From assembly GCF_014642875.1 (NCBI RefSeq), contig NZ_BMJC01000005.1:682001-746000 (forward strand): 64,000 nt of DNA. Direction: 5' to 3'. The notes under the pieces were generated by a model, which was given only the letters and a program-made list of their open reading frames with translations, was not told the origin of the DNA and did no database searches. The position numbers and the translations under genes are program-made. Below are positions 16,006 through 24,413 of the stretch, one piece after another. Each line of letters starts with the position of its first letter. The stretch's first letter is position 1. The DNA is from Puia dinghuensis (GTDB lineage: Bacteria; Bacteroidota; Bacteroidia; Chitinophagales; Chitinophagaceae).

Positions 16006-17184
16006 TTATTTACGTTTCAAGGTGATCACCGCCACTTCCGGCCACATACCGATCCGCCCCTTTAATCCCAGGAAGCCAAAACCCCGGTTGACATAGAGAA
16101 AACGCCCATTATTCCGGTAAAGGCCGGCCCATTGCTTGTACACATATTTTATGGGGCTCCACTTGAAGCCGAAAAGCTCGATGCCAAATTGCATGCCATG
16201 CGTATGCCCCGACAGGGTAAGGTGGATGTGCTGGTGATGATCGAGCGTTACGGCCTCCCAGTGTGAGGGATCATGTGACATCAGGATCTTAAAGGCATCA
16301 TCTGGCACAGTCGCGGTGGCCCTCTTTAAGTCGCCATATTTATGGAAACCGCCCTTACCCCAGTTCTCCACGCCTAACAGCGTAATGGACTGGCCATCCT
16401 TTTGAAGGGTGATCGCCTCATCCAGCAGGAGGCGAAAGCCGATCTCGGCGTGTACCTGTTTCAACCGGGTCAGGTTTGCATCTTTGGCGTCGTGCGATGC
16501 CCATTGAATATAGTCACCGTAATCATGATTCCCCAGCACCGAAAATTTTCCCATCGGCGCTGTCAACCCTGCAAAAGCAGGGATCCATCTGTCCATTTCA
16601 GACGCATGGTTATTGACCAGATCGCCGGTGAACAGAATGACCTCGCTTTGCTGGGCGTTGACAAGGTCCAGCCCCTTTTGCACTCCGGCGCCGTTAGTAA
16701 AGCTGCCGGAGTGGACGTCTGTGATCTGTGTGATGGAAAAACCGTCAAACGCCTCGGGCAGGTCCGGGAAATAGATCGTTTCACGTCTTACCCGATAAAA
16801 ATGCCGCCCGCGGGTAATACCGAACAACACAAGGAGGAACAGCACCGCCGCCGTGCCCAGGGTCAGCTCGCTTACCCAGAGCACCCTCGGCGGAAACCCG
16901 CGAAACAGCCGGGTAATGTCTTCGACTAACAAAAAGGGGAAGGAAAATAACCGGGGAACCCACGCCAGTAGCATCAGTCCCATCAGCCAGGCGATCAGCG
17001 TTTGCTGCGTGCGTGAGCCTCGCCGCACAAAAATTACAGCAACTATGCCGCTCATCAACAACAGGTCGATGAGCCAATATGCCCATAACCAGGCGCTGGA
17101 ATTGACAAAGGGTCTTACAGCCTGATAAAAGTAGAGGTCCGTACCCAGCCACAGCAGGAGGATCAGAGGGAGTCTTTTCGCCAT
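16006..17184 (-). CDS. Membrane-anchored metallophosphoesterase (392 aa)
   Basis: About four N-terminal membrane segments (residues 5-130) precede a calcineurin-like phosphoesterase domain. The metal-binding motifs are all present: QITDVHSG (DxH), ILFTGDLVNNH (GDxxxN), VLGNHDYGD (GNHD), ILMSHDP and LSGHTHGMQFG (GHTH). This is the YkuE/LpxG-like architecture. Relatives hydrolyse phosphodiester or pyrophosphate bonds in lipid or nucleotide substrates at the membrane; the substrate here is not known. It is the first intact core-like gene beyond repeat F towards mnmE. Length and motifs are normal. Confidence 0.9.
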   Translation of the reverse strand: MAKRLPLILLLWLGTDLYFYQAVRPFVNSSAWLWAYWLIDLLLMSGIVAVIFVRRGSRTQQTLIAWLMGLMLLAWVPRLFSFPFLLVEDITRLFRGFPPRVLWVSELTLGTAAVLFLLVLFGITRGRHFYRVRRETIYFPDLPEAFDGFSITQITDVHSGSFTNGAGVQKGLDLVNAQQSEVILFTGDLVNNHASEMDRWIPAFAGLTAPMGKFSVLGNHDYGDYIQWASHDAKDANLTRLKQVHAEIGFRLLLDEAITLQKDGQSITLLGVENWGKGGFHKYGDLKRATATVPDDAFKILMSHDPSHWEAVTLDHHQHIHLTLSGHTHGMQFGIELFGFKWSPIKYVYKQWAGLYRNNGRFLYVNRGFGFLGLKGRIGMWPEVAVITLKRK

Positions 17185-17367
17185 ATAGAGGGTAGACGAT
17201 CGAACGCAGGAAATATTTTATCCAAATCCCACTTTATCACCACGTTTGAGTGCGGTTTCGGCCCAGATCCGTCCAAAACCCCGGGATGCGCCGTTGGGGG
17301 CTTGTAGCTTAACCGGGGGATCTTGTAGCCAAAATGAGAAAGGCAGATCAGGTTTGGAGCAATTGCC

Positions 17368-17682
17368 CTACTGCAGCTTCCTTGCGTCAGCCAAAAGAAT
17401 ACTATTGATGCCCTCTATCATCTGCCGTCTGGCCTGGCTAAAGCATTCCTCTGCTTCTTTTTTTTGTGCGCCTCTAATGGCTTGTCTGATGGCTGTTTCG
17501 ATCTCAGGTAGCGCGGACCGGACCGGGGAGCTTATGCTGGAATAGCTTTGACCCAGCACCTGCAGGATGTGTTTATAGTTCTCGTATGACGACATCATTT
17601 TGCGGGCGCCACTCTGCGAATATTGCAGCGGGAGGTTTTCGCGTATCGCCGTGAGCTGAACTTTTACTTCGCTGCTGGTCAT
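17368..17682 (-). CDS. Hypothetical small helical protein (104 aa)
   Basis: The product MTSSEVKVQLTAIRENLPLQ is predicted all-helical and polar, with no signal peptide or membrane segment and no motif I recognise. A 183-bp spacer separates it from the phosphoesterase. The coding case rests on an ATG start, reasonable codon use and the same orientation as its neighbours. Low information. Confidence 0.5.
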   Translation of the reverse strand: MTSSEVKVQLTAIRENLPLQYSQSGARKMMSSYENYKHILQVLGQSYSSISSPVRSALPEIETAIRQAIRGAQKKEAEECFSQARRQMIEGINSILLADARKLQ

Positions 17683-17850
17683 TGGCCGTTTTGTTCAAAG
17701 TTAGTTTATTTGGCGAAGAACGCTGGTGGAGTCGAATCCAGTATGCCAGGTTCCGATTTTACCGGTGCGACATCCGCCTTTGACGAAAGTGTCGGTAAGT
17801 CTCATATAGGAGGCAATCAGCAATAGCAATCCCAGGGCTGGGACCTTGCT

Positions 17851-18135
17851 TTATTCAAACTTATCGATACGTTCAGTTAAGCACACAGTCACGGCATCGC
17901 CCGCCTCTTTAGCGATCAAATTCCTTATTTCCTTGTTAAAGGACAATTTTTGCTTTCCATCACCTAATGCCATAAAAGAGCCTTGAAAAGGCTGCCCGTC
18001 TACGGTGCCGCGAACCTTTACTAATCCCTTCGTTTTGAAAAAACTAACAGACTCCGGCCATACGACGTAAGTCCAGCCGCCTTTCGCAGGGCTCTTCTGA
18101 AGGACCGCTGTGAATTTCTTTTGTAATGTGCTCAT
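17851..18135 (-). CDS. DUF1905 domain protein (94 aa)
   Basis: The sequence [57 protein letters not shown] and AGDAVTVCL follows the DUF1905 pattern: a small beta-barrel domain often fused to a YdeI-like bacteriocin-protection domain. Here only the DUF1905 part is present, which is a common free-standing form. Cytoplasmic; function unknown. It is a single gene with about 250 bases of empty sequence (18136-18386) upstream. Confidence 0.82.
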   Translation of the reverse strand: MSTLQKKFTAVLQKSPAKGGWTYVVWPESVSFFKTKGLVKVRGTVDGQPFQGSFMALGDGKQKLSFNKEIRNLIAKEAGDAVTVCLTERIDKFE

Positions 18136-18386
18136 AACATTCCAGTTAATCGGTCCAAATTTACGAGGTGCTATGTTTCCGGAGAAGCCGGCTTTGCGAC
18201 ATTGTAGGGTGCCGATTGAGCCAAACTTTCACAATTAGAAGACTGAAGTACCTTCCGATCCAAACTTGAGAACATCTGATTGTGGGCTGGTTGAGCAGGG
18301 AATTCCTGACTATTTACAGAGATAATTAAAGCCTTTCCCTTAACCTGACTTAAAATGGAACATTTTCAACCCAATCAAAAGAATAA

Positions 18387-20207
18387 TTAATGGGTAAAGT
18401 CACTATTCGCCGCGAACTCATGTGCTTCATCAGTCTTCCGGATCAGATGTATAAGCGAAAAACCCATCCCTCCAAAAGGCTCACAAGTATACAGCTCAAA
18501 CCAGGGGCGGGATACTTTTCTTATACTTTTCTTCGGATGCAGGTACACCGATTGCTCGCATTGTCGGTAGTTGACCTTCATTTCAGGCAGCCTTCCCCCG
18601 ATCAGGGACTTTACGGCGCCTGTCAGCCCGGAGGAGAACAGGTGGGGCCGTTCATTCAATACAAGCGCAAAAAAATGACCATAAGGCTTGACGACAAGGG
18701 CAAGGTTCCTGAACAGCAGGCCTATATCCTGAATGGAATTGATGACCGCAAAATTGGACAAGATAGCATCTACCTTTTGTTCGAATGGCATCATCTTTCC
18801 CCAGGTGCTGAAATCCGTCCTTACATCTTCCAGGAATATCACCTGCTTGCTGCCAAGCAGGTCCATGTTGCGCATGATGGCCTGATCACGCATCCCCCTC
18901 GAAGGTTCGCAGAAAATGACGTTATACCTGTTCTTAGTCAGCCATTTCAGATCGAGCCCTGTGCCTCCTCCGAAATCGAGCACACATCCGGCAGGCACAG
19001 TTTTCATGAACCTGGTTGCAACAGCCTGCCTGATGCCACGGTTGGATTCCTCCTTATCCAGTATCGCATCATATTCAGCAGCGATGGCATCGTAAAAACG
19101 GATGTTGGATTCCCGGGAAGAATTTTTCCGGAAAAGCGACATGACCGCTTTTGCGCAATCATCCATCGAATTCAGAAGTATCTGATCATGTTCCCTGCCA
19201 GGGTCCTGCAGGATCGAGAGCACTTGTTCAGTCATTTCCTTCTGGCTATCGGCAATATGCCATTGCCTGATCAAGCCTGATCCCGGGTTACAAAAGCTGC
19301 AGACGTGGGCGCCCGCATAGAGGGCCTCAAGGCAAGCCGTACAATATCCCTCATAAGAAGAAGGATGAAGCAGGATCCTGGAGCGACGCATCAACTGCAA
19401 AACTTCCACATGAGGCTTCTCCCCTGTTAATGATATATGGCCGGCCAGCCCGAGTTTATCGATCCGCTCCTTTAAACGATCCATCTCGGGGCCTTTCCCG
19501 CATACGACTGCTTTAATACCGGGTACATGGGGGACCAGCGAAGCGATGACCGAAATAAAAACATCATACTGCTTCAGCGGTATAAGCGAACCTACTCCCA
19601 GCACATCGATGTCCCGCGCTATAGGCGAAGTGTCAAACAAAGAAGAATCTATCGCATTGCGTATGATATGATCCGGACGGACTCCATGATTCCGTTCAAA
19701 CTCCTTCACCAGGAAATCGGACAGCGCTACCAGCTCGCCGGGCTTCGGACGGATGAATTTGATGAAGCGGTTGTCTTTTCGTGCATCCTGCCCCAGTATC
19801 CATATATAATGGGCAATGCCGTAGCGCTTGCCATAGCACTTACCGATGAGGGCGCATTCGGTACACCAGAAACTGAAAATACCTGTTAGATGATGGAGCT
19901 TTTGCAGATGGCGGAGGGTTCTCCATACTTTTCTCCAGGCCTGCAGTTTATATAGCTTGCCCTTGTTGTATGTATCAAAAGGGATCACCCGGTTGCCATT
20001 CCAGGTATATGGGGCGCGACGATAAGGATATTCCATCGTGAGAATGACGATCCGTGTATCCGGATAATTCCTGTTGAGGGCCAGCACCAATAACTGCTGC
20101 GAGGTCAGGCAGGTGCTGTCGGCCTCGTCGGCGGGAAAACCGGGAGTCAGTATCACCAATATATCCTCGCCTGGATTCTCCTGATGGATTTGTCCGCGTT
20201 CGTTCAT
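18387..20207 (-). CDS. GT4 glycosyltransferase fused to SAM methyltransferase (606 aa)
   Basis: Residues 15-355 form a GT-B fold glycosyltransferase of the GT4 type. It has a GVGSLIPLKQYD donor-side motif near 205, CGKGPEMDRL near 237, and an E-x7-E motif in SSYEGYCTACLEALYAG (E286, E294). From about 366 a class I methyltransferase domain begins, with motif I VLDFGGGTGLDLKWL at 409-423 and an acidic second strand. A single protein would thus transfer a sugar and methylate a sugar or lipid-linked glycan. It overlaps the upstream methyltransferase gene by 4 bases, so the two form an operon, probably for a surface polysaccharide or glycolipid. The acceptor is unknown. Confidence 0.85.
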   Translation of the reverse strand: MNERGQIHQENPGEDILVILTPGFPADEADSTCLTSQQLLVLALNRNYPDTRIVILTMEYPYRRAPYTWNGNRVIPFDTYNKGKLYKLQAWRKVWRTLRHLQKLHHLTGIFSFWCTECALIGKCYGKRYGIAHYIWILGQDARKDNRFIKFIRPKPGELVALSDFLVKEFERNHGVRPDHIIRNAIDSSLFDTSPIARDIDVLGVGSLIPLKQYDVFISVIASLVPHVPGIKAVVCGKGPEMDRLKERIDKLGLAGHISLTGEKPHVEVLQLMRRSRILLHPSSYEGYCTACLEALYAGAHVCSFCNPGSGLIRQWHIADSQKEMTEQVLSILQDPGREHDQILLNSMDDCAKAVMSLFRKNSSRESNIRFYDAIAAEYDAILDKEESNRGIRQAVATRFMKTVPAGCVLDFGGGTGLDLKWLTKNRYNVIFCEPSRGMRDQAIMRNMDLLGSKQVIFLEDVRTDFSTWGKMMPFEQKVDAILSNFAVINSIQDIGLLFRNLALVVKPYGHFFALVLNERPHLFSSGLTGAVKSLIGGRLPEMKVNYRQCEQSVYLHPKKSIRKVSRPWFELYTCEPFGGMGFSLIHLIRKTDEAHEFAANSDFTH

Positions 20208-20968
20208 TTTTTAATCATTATCCAGGGAAATGGGTCTTTCCCACCCCGGATCCTGTTCATTAATGTATACGGTCTGAACAAAATCCGGTAGTGGAAGGAC
20301 AGCCAGTCATCAATGCAATGATGAAAATAAAAATCTGCCATTTCAAGATCGCCGAGGGAAGAATAGTAAGCCGCGGTTCTTCTTTTGGCGCCTTCGATTT
20401 CTCTCCGTCGGTAGAAAAAGGTATCCATAATATGTATCTCTCCGTCCGGTTTCAACTGGGAGAGGCAGAAATAGACGATCTTTTTCAGGGAAGGGAAGTA
20501 TTGAATGGAAGCGGCAAACAGAATGCAATCAAAAAGCTGGTCCTGCAGTATCCCTGACCGGATGTCTCCCTGAACGAACCGTAGATTGGGATCGCCATTA
20601 AACACCCTGGCGGCCTGATGCAATTCGGTAAAATTGATATCGAGCCCCGTGACTTTTGTATCAGGTATACCTGCCAGTTGATGGGATAGCCATCCGTTAC
20701 CACAACCTATTTCCAGGATTTCCAGGTGTCTCTGTTTAGAGGTCAGGTATTGGATAAGCCTGCGGGCGGAGCATTTGCGGATCTGCCATTCTTTATAATG
20801 GCAGTGTTCCGGACTGATATCGGGCAACCGGATCAGTTCTTCGTCCGTATAAATTCTGTTCTCCAGGCTTCGGATGAAAATGTATTTCTCTTCGAATAAG
20901 ATATCACCCGCGGTAGGATAGCCCCGCACCTGGAGATTGGTTAATATGGATGAATCGGGCCAAGTCAT
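20204..20968 (-). CDS. Class I SAM-dependent methyltransferase (254 aa)
   Basis: From the ATG at 20968 the product begins MTWPDSSILTNLQVRGYPTA. It carries RIYTDEELIRLPDISPEHCH, then motif I HLEILEIGCGNGWLSHQLAG, an acidic end of strand two (GLDINFTEL), LRFVQGDIRS and LFDCILFAASIQYF. This is a typical small-molecule or glycan methyltransferase. The frame is open to an ATG at 21151, but those 61 extra residues are poorly structured, so the shorter start is preferred. It overlaps the glycosyltransferase-methyltransferase gene by 4 bases. The 20969-21396 spacer to the divergent GT9 gene shows no other gene. Confidence 0.8.
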   Translation of the reverse strand: MTWPDSSILTNLQVRGYPTAGDILFEEKYIFIRSLENRIYTDEELIRLPDISPEHCHYKEWQIRKCSARRLIQYLTSKQRHLEILEIGCGNGWLSHQLAGIPDTKVTGLDINFTELHQAARVFNGDPNLRFVQGDIRSGILQDQLFDCILFAASIQYFPSLKKIVYFCLSQLKPDGEIHIMDTFFYRRREIEGAKRRTAAYYSSLGDLEMADFYFHHCIDDWLSFHYRILFRPYTLMNRIRGGKDPFPWIMIKK

Positions 20969-21396
20969 GTTTTGATTTTTAGAAGCCCTGAATTTCAGGC
21001 TGCTTGTACTTCCAGAGCAGTGTAGCCCGGCCATGATGCGGATCATCTTTCGTTTGAACCTGCTCAACCGGGTATCCGATATAGTCGGATAATAGCCGTT
21101 GAGCTCCGTTTCGAAATCCCGGATCTTTGGACCATATCTGGATAAAGCCAAGGTGTAAGGGGGTTCTTCTTCAGGTCGAAATTTTACCAGTGAGGATTGA
21201 TCTAATTTTCCAGCTTTTGAGGGAATTGAAAACCGCTGGACAGTATATGTTTATTCAATTCGGAGCCTTCAGTCGGGGCGGGACACTAGATATTAAAAGG
21301 CGGAAAGGAAGCTCATCTCCTATAGAACGCAGTTTTTCCGCTAGAGGATGCCCAACTCCAAGCAACGGATTCTCCCGGACCTGCGTTCTACCTTCT

Positions 21397-22425
21397 ATGA
21401 ATATTCCAGCCCGGAAATGGAATAAGGATGTCCTCCCCCGGCGTATCCTGGCGATACGCCTCCAGGCCATGGGGGACCTTGTGATAACCCTCCCCTACTT
21501 GCAGCATCTGAGAAATAGCCTGCCTGCCGGAACACGCCTGGACCTGTTGACAAGGGAAGAAGTCAATGCCATTCCCAAGGAAATAGAGCTTTTTGACAAA
21601 GTATACACAATCAGAGGCGGTCGGAATACCAAGAAACAATTGATTTATACCGCTTTGCTGTTACCTGAGCTATGGGCCAGGAGATACGGGATAGTCATCG
21701 ATCTCCAGAATAATATCATCAGCCGGCTGGTCCGTAACAGCCTGCTGCCCCGGGCCTGGTCCGAATTCGACAGATTCTCTCCTGTTCCGGCAGGGGAAAG
21801 TACCCGTCTCACTATTGAGGCGGTTGGATTGGGAAAATGTGATATTTCGTCCCGGTTTAAAATCAGGCACAAGGATGCAGGACGGGATCTCTTAATAGCG
21901 CATGGATGGGATGGCAATAAGGAGCTCATCGTTCTTAACCCCGCAGGAGCTTTCCCTACCCGGAATTGGGCAATGGACAAATATGTGGAATTCGCCCGGT
22001 TGTGGTTGCAACGGCGGCCCGCTTCCCAATTCCTCCTCCTGGGCACTTCATTTATCGCAGCCAAGTCAACCTTCCTGAAAAATGCCCTGGGCGGTCATCT
22101 TATCAACCTGACAGGAAAGACCACCCCCGCACAAGCATTTACTGTCCTCCAACAAACAAGCCTGGTCTTATCGGAAGATTCAGGGCTCATGCATATGTCC
22201 TGGGTATCCGGCATTCCGACCCTCGCCATCTTCGGCTCTACCCGTGACCGTGCGAGACCGCTGGGACCTCATGCCCTGCTGTTGAACTCTTCCGACTTGC
22301 CATGCGGAAACTGTATGCTGGAAGAGTGCAAGTACGGAGACACGCATTGCCTCAGTAGGTATACGGCAGATATGGTCTTTGACAAGGCACTATCCCTGCT
22401 GCAAAAAGCAAAAGAAAACCCCTGA
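21397..22425 (+). CDS. Heptosyltransferase-like glycosyltransferase family 9 (342 aa)
   Basis: The start at 21397 (MNIPARKWNKDVLPRRILAI) places the GT9 motif RLQAMGDLVITLPYLQHL at the N-terminus. The C-terminal half has VLNPAGAFPTRNWAMDKYVE and LLLGTSF. LSEDSGLMHMSWVSGIPTLA and AIFGSTRDRARPLGP follow, the ADP-sugar-binding signatures of LPS heptosyltransferases. A late GNCMLEECKYGDTHCL segment has the four-Cys pattern seen in many GT9 proteins. It is divergent from the methyltransferase operon and convergent with mnmE, so the cluster probably builds LPS core or a related glycolipid. The upstream in-frame extension (from 21127) has no family features. Confidence 0.88.
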   Translation: MNIPARKWNKDVLPRRILAIRLQAMGDLVITLPYLQHLRNSLPAGTRLDLLTREEVNAIPKEIELFDKVYTIRGGRNTKKQLIYTALLLPELWARRYGIVIDLQNNIISRLVRNSLLPRAWSEFDRFSPVPAGESTRLTIEAVGLGKCDISSRFKIRHKDAGRDLLIAHGWDGNKELIVLNPAGAFPTRNWAMDKYVEFARLWLQRRPASQFLLLGTSFIAAKSTFLKNALGGHLINLTGKTTPAQAFTVLQQTSLVLSEDSGLMHMSWVSGIPTLAIFGSTRDRARPLGPHALLLNSSDLPCGNCMLEECKYGDTHCLSRYTADMVFDKALSLLQKAKENP

Positions 22426-22435
22426 TAATCAGGGG
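22408..22435 (-). terminator. Intrinsic terminator of mnmE
   Basis: CCCCTGA and TCAGGGG pair around a 3-base loop (22419-22435). On the minus strand they are followed by TTTTCTTTT, about 46 bases after the mnmE stop. The hairpin overlaps the stop codon of the convergent GT9 gene. Confidence 0.75.
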
Positions 22436-22480
22436 CAACGAAATATAACCCGCATCAATCGCGCACCCCGCGCAATGCGG

Positions 22481-22498
22481 TCACTTCCCAATACAAAA
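22481..22498 (-). other. Presumed attachment-site core in the mnmE 3' end
   Basis: The last six codons of mnmE (TTTTGTATTGGGAAGTGA; FCIGK-stop) match the cores of repeats A-F in 14 to 16 of 18 positions. The 3' end of mnmE is the documented target of SGI1-type islands, whose 18-bp direct repeats I recall as nearly the same sequence. Flanking bases on the downstream side (CGCACCCCGC) resemble those next to copy C. Confidence 0.6.
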
Positions 22499-23854
22499 CT
22501 TCGAAAAAATATAATCAAGCCTATCCTCCGTCGTAATCTCCCCCGTAATCTCCCCGAGATAATGCAAGCAATGCCGGATATCCAGCGCCAGCAGATCCCC
22601 CGGCAGCAACTCATCCAGCCCCTTACGAATCGCCGAAAGCGATAGCTGGATCAGCTGCAGTGCATGATAATGCCGTGCATTCGTCACGATCGTCCCATCG
22701 CCCGCCCCGGCCCCTTGCAGTACCTGGTCCACCAATCGCTGTTTCAACACATCGATGGAATGTCCATCCCGTGCCGAGATCAGCAGTTCCCCCGGAAACC
22801 GGCCCCGGGCCGCCGCGCCTTCCGCAGTGTCGACCTTGTTCCCCACCAACAGGAAAGGCTTCCCCTTCGCCACCAATTCTTCTCTCACCGCCGCAACACC
22901 CGCGATAGGATCAGCAACATCAAAAAGATAAACAACAATATCGGCCTGATCCATCTTCTCCAGGCTCCGCCCCACCCCAATCTGCTCTATCACATCGGAA
23001 GTATGATGTCTTATCCCCGCCGTATCGATAAGTCGAAACAGCACCCCATCGATATTCAGCACTTCTTCTATCGTATCCCGTGTCGTTCCGGCAATCTCCG
23101 AAACGATAGCCCTATTCTCATTCAGCAGCGTATTGAGCAGCGTCGACTTCCCCGCATTGGGCTTTCCTACGATGGCCACAGACACCCCATTCCTAATAAC
23201 ATTCCCCAATCGAAAAGACGCCAACAGGGCCGAAGTCATCTGTTCCGCCTCACTTATCAGGTGGTACAACTGTTTCCGATCGGCAAATTCCACATCTTCC
23301 TGGGAAAAATCGAGCTCCAGCTCTATCAGCGCGGAGAAGCTGATCAGTCGTTCGCGCAGGTCCCGAAGCTCTCGCGAAAATCCACCCCGCATCGTATGTA
23401 ACGCGGTACGTGCGCTCGCAGCCGTATTCGCAGCGATCACATCCGCCACCGCCTCTGCCTGGGTCAGATCGAGGCGGCCGTTCAGAAAAGCTCGTTGTGT
23501 AAATTCTCCTGCGCGAGCCAGGCGGGCGCCGGCGTGCAACAGGGCCTGCATCACACGTTCCAGGATATAGGGACTCCCATGACAGGAGATCTCGATCACG
23601 TCTTCACCAGTGTAGCTTCGCGGCCCGCGAAAGAGTGACACCACCACCTCATCCAGCGTCTCCTCCCCTTCTTTCAGCAGTCCCACGTGCAGCGTATGCG
23701 AAGGCTGTTCGCGCAGGTCTTTCGCCGGAAACAGCCCGCCAACGATCCCAAAAGTCTTCGGCCCACTTACCCGTATCAGCCCGATTGCGCCGATTCCCGG
23801 TGGGGTCGCAAGGGCAACGATCGTATCATCCCAGCCAGTTAACTTACCTAACAT
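22481..23854 (-). CDS. mnmE: tRNA modification GTPase MnmE
   Basis: With MnmG this enzyme makes the carboxymethylaminomethyl modification of wobble uridine 34 in certain tRNAs. The N-terminal formyl-THF-binding domain starts MLGKLTGWDDTIVALATPPG and includes PRSYTGEDVIEISCHG. The inserted G domain has P-loop GKPNAGKST at residues 230-238, a GTTRDT switch and DTAGIR. The C-terminus is FSKFCIGK, whose Cys is conserved. At 457 residues it has the family length; the ATG at 23854 is chosen over an upstream extension to 23935. Its 3' end is the apparent ancestor of the six att-like repeats downstream. The gene is intact and should be functional. Confidence 0.97.
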   Translation of the reverse strand: MLGKLTGWDDTIVALATPPGIGAIGLIRVSGPKTFGIVGGLFPAKDLREQPSHTLHVGLLKEGEETLDEVVVSLFRGPRSYTGEDVIEISCHGSPYILERVMQALLHAGARLARAGEFTQRAFLNGRLDLTQAEAVADVIAANTAASARTALHTMRGGFSRELRDLRERLISFSALIELELDFSQEDVEFADRKQLYHLISEAEQMTSALLASFRLGNVIRNGVSVAIVGKPNAGKSTLLNTLLNENRAIVSEIAGTTRDTIEEVLNIDGVLFRLIDTAGIRHHTSDVIEQIGVGRSLEKMDQADIVVYLFDVADPIAGVAAVREELVAKGKPFLLVGNKVDTAEGAAARGRFPGELLISARDGHSIDVLKQRLVDQVLQGAGAGDGTIVTNARHYHALQLIQLSLSAIRKGLDELLPGDLLALDIRHCLHYLGEITGEITTEDRLDYIFSKFCIGK

Positions 23855-23918
23855 CTTACAAAGATATGCCAGCACCCGGTTCAAAACCACCACTTCTCCT
23901 AATCTCACTCGGGCTTTC

Positions 23919-23964
23919 CCCGGCGCCCCGATCATAAAGTCCGGCCAACAGCCGGGGCGCCGGG
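23919..23964. repeat. 12-bp perfect inverted repeat upstream of mnmE
   Basis: CCCGGCGCCCCG (23919-23930) and CGGGGCGCCGGG (23953-23964) pair perfectly around a 22-base loop, 65 bases before the mnmE start. There is no T-run on either side. It could be a REP-like palindrome, a leader hairpin of mnmE, or the end of transcription of the gene fragment at 24070 with a diffuse tail. Confidence 0.6.
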
Positions 23965-24069
23965 TCGGGCTATCCGGTCCAAGTCCTCACCCCCGCTAAC
24001 GCAAGAGTTCCGGGCTTTCCCCTCCTATCCCTAACGCAATCCCCTCCACCCTCCAGTCGCCGCAAACAT

Positions 24070-24390
24070 CTACTTCACCTCCTTCCCAATCTCCTCAATA
24101 ATCTTCTCACAATCCTCGATCCCCCGCTCATATGCCGCGGCATTATTCTGCCACAGGTTAAGCTCGTTGAGCAATATCCGCATCTGCGACTGCTTCAGCA
24201 CCTCTTCGAAATTGGTGACTTTCATATTATCATGGGCATCCAATTGCAGGTGAGCCGCCAAATAAGGGATTAACGAATTCATTAACAACGAAGTAGCATT
24301 ATCATTCAACGAGATGATCCAGGGAAAATCCTTTGTATACAACGCCGTTATCCGGTTGAGCAGATCTTTATTCTCAATAATACCCAGGCG
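24070..24390 (-). pseudogene. 5'-truncated gene, C-terminal remnant (about 105 codons)
   Basis: Directly after the CHU_C gene's stop, in another frame, the minus strand encodes LGIIENKDLLNRITALYTKD, DFPWIISLNDNATSLLMNSL and a helical end IEDCEKIIEEIGKEVK. This reads as a genuine protein tail and resembles the C-termini of DUF6090-type proteins common in this phylum, though I am unsure of the family. No ATG lies between the preceding stop and this segment; the open frame upstream runs only through the CHU_C gene in a shadow frame. It looks like a gene whose front was lost. Confidence 0.5.
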
Positions 24391-24413
24391 CCCGCTCCCC
24401 GCGGCAGCGCCCC

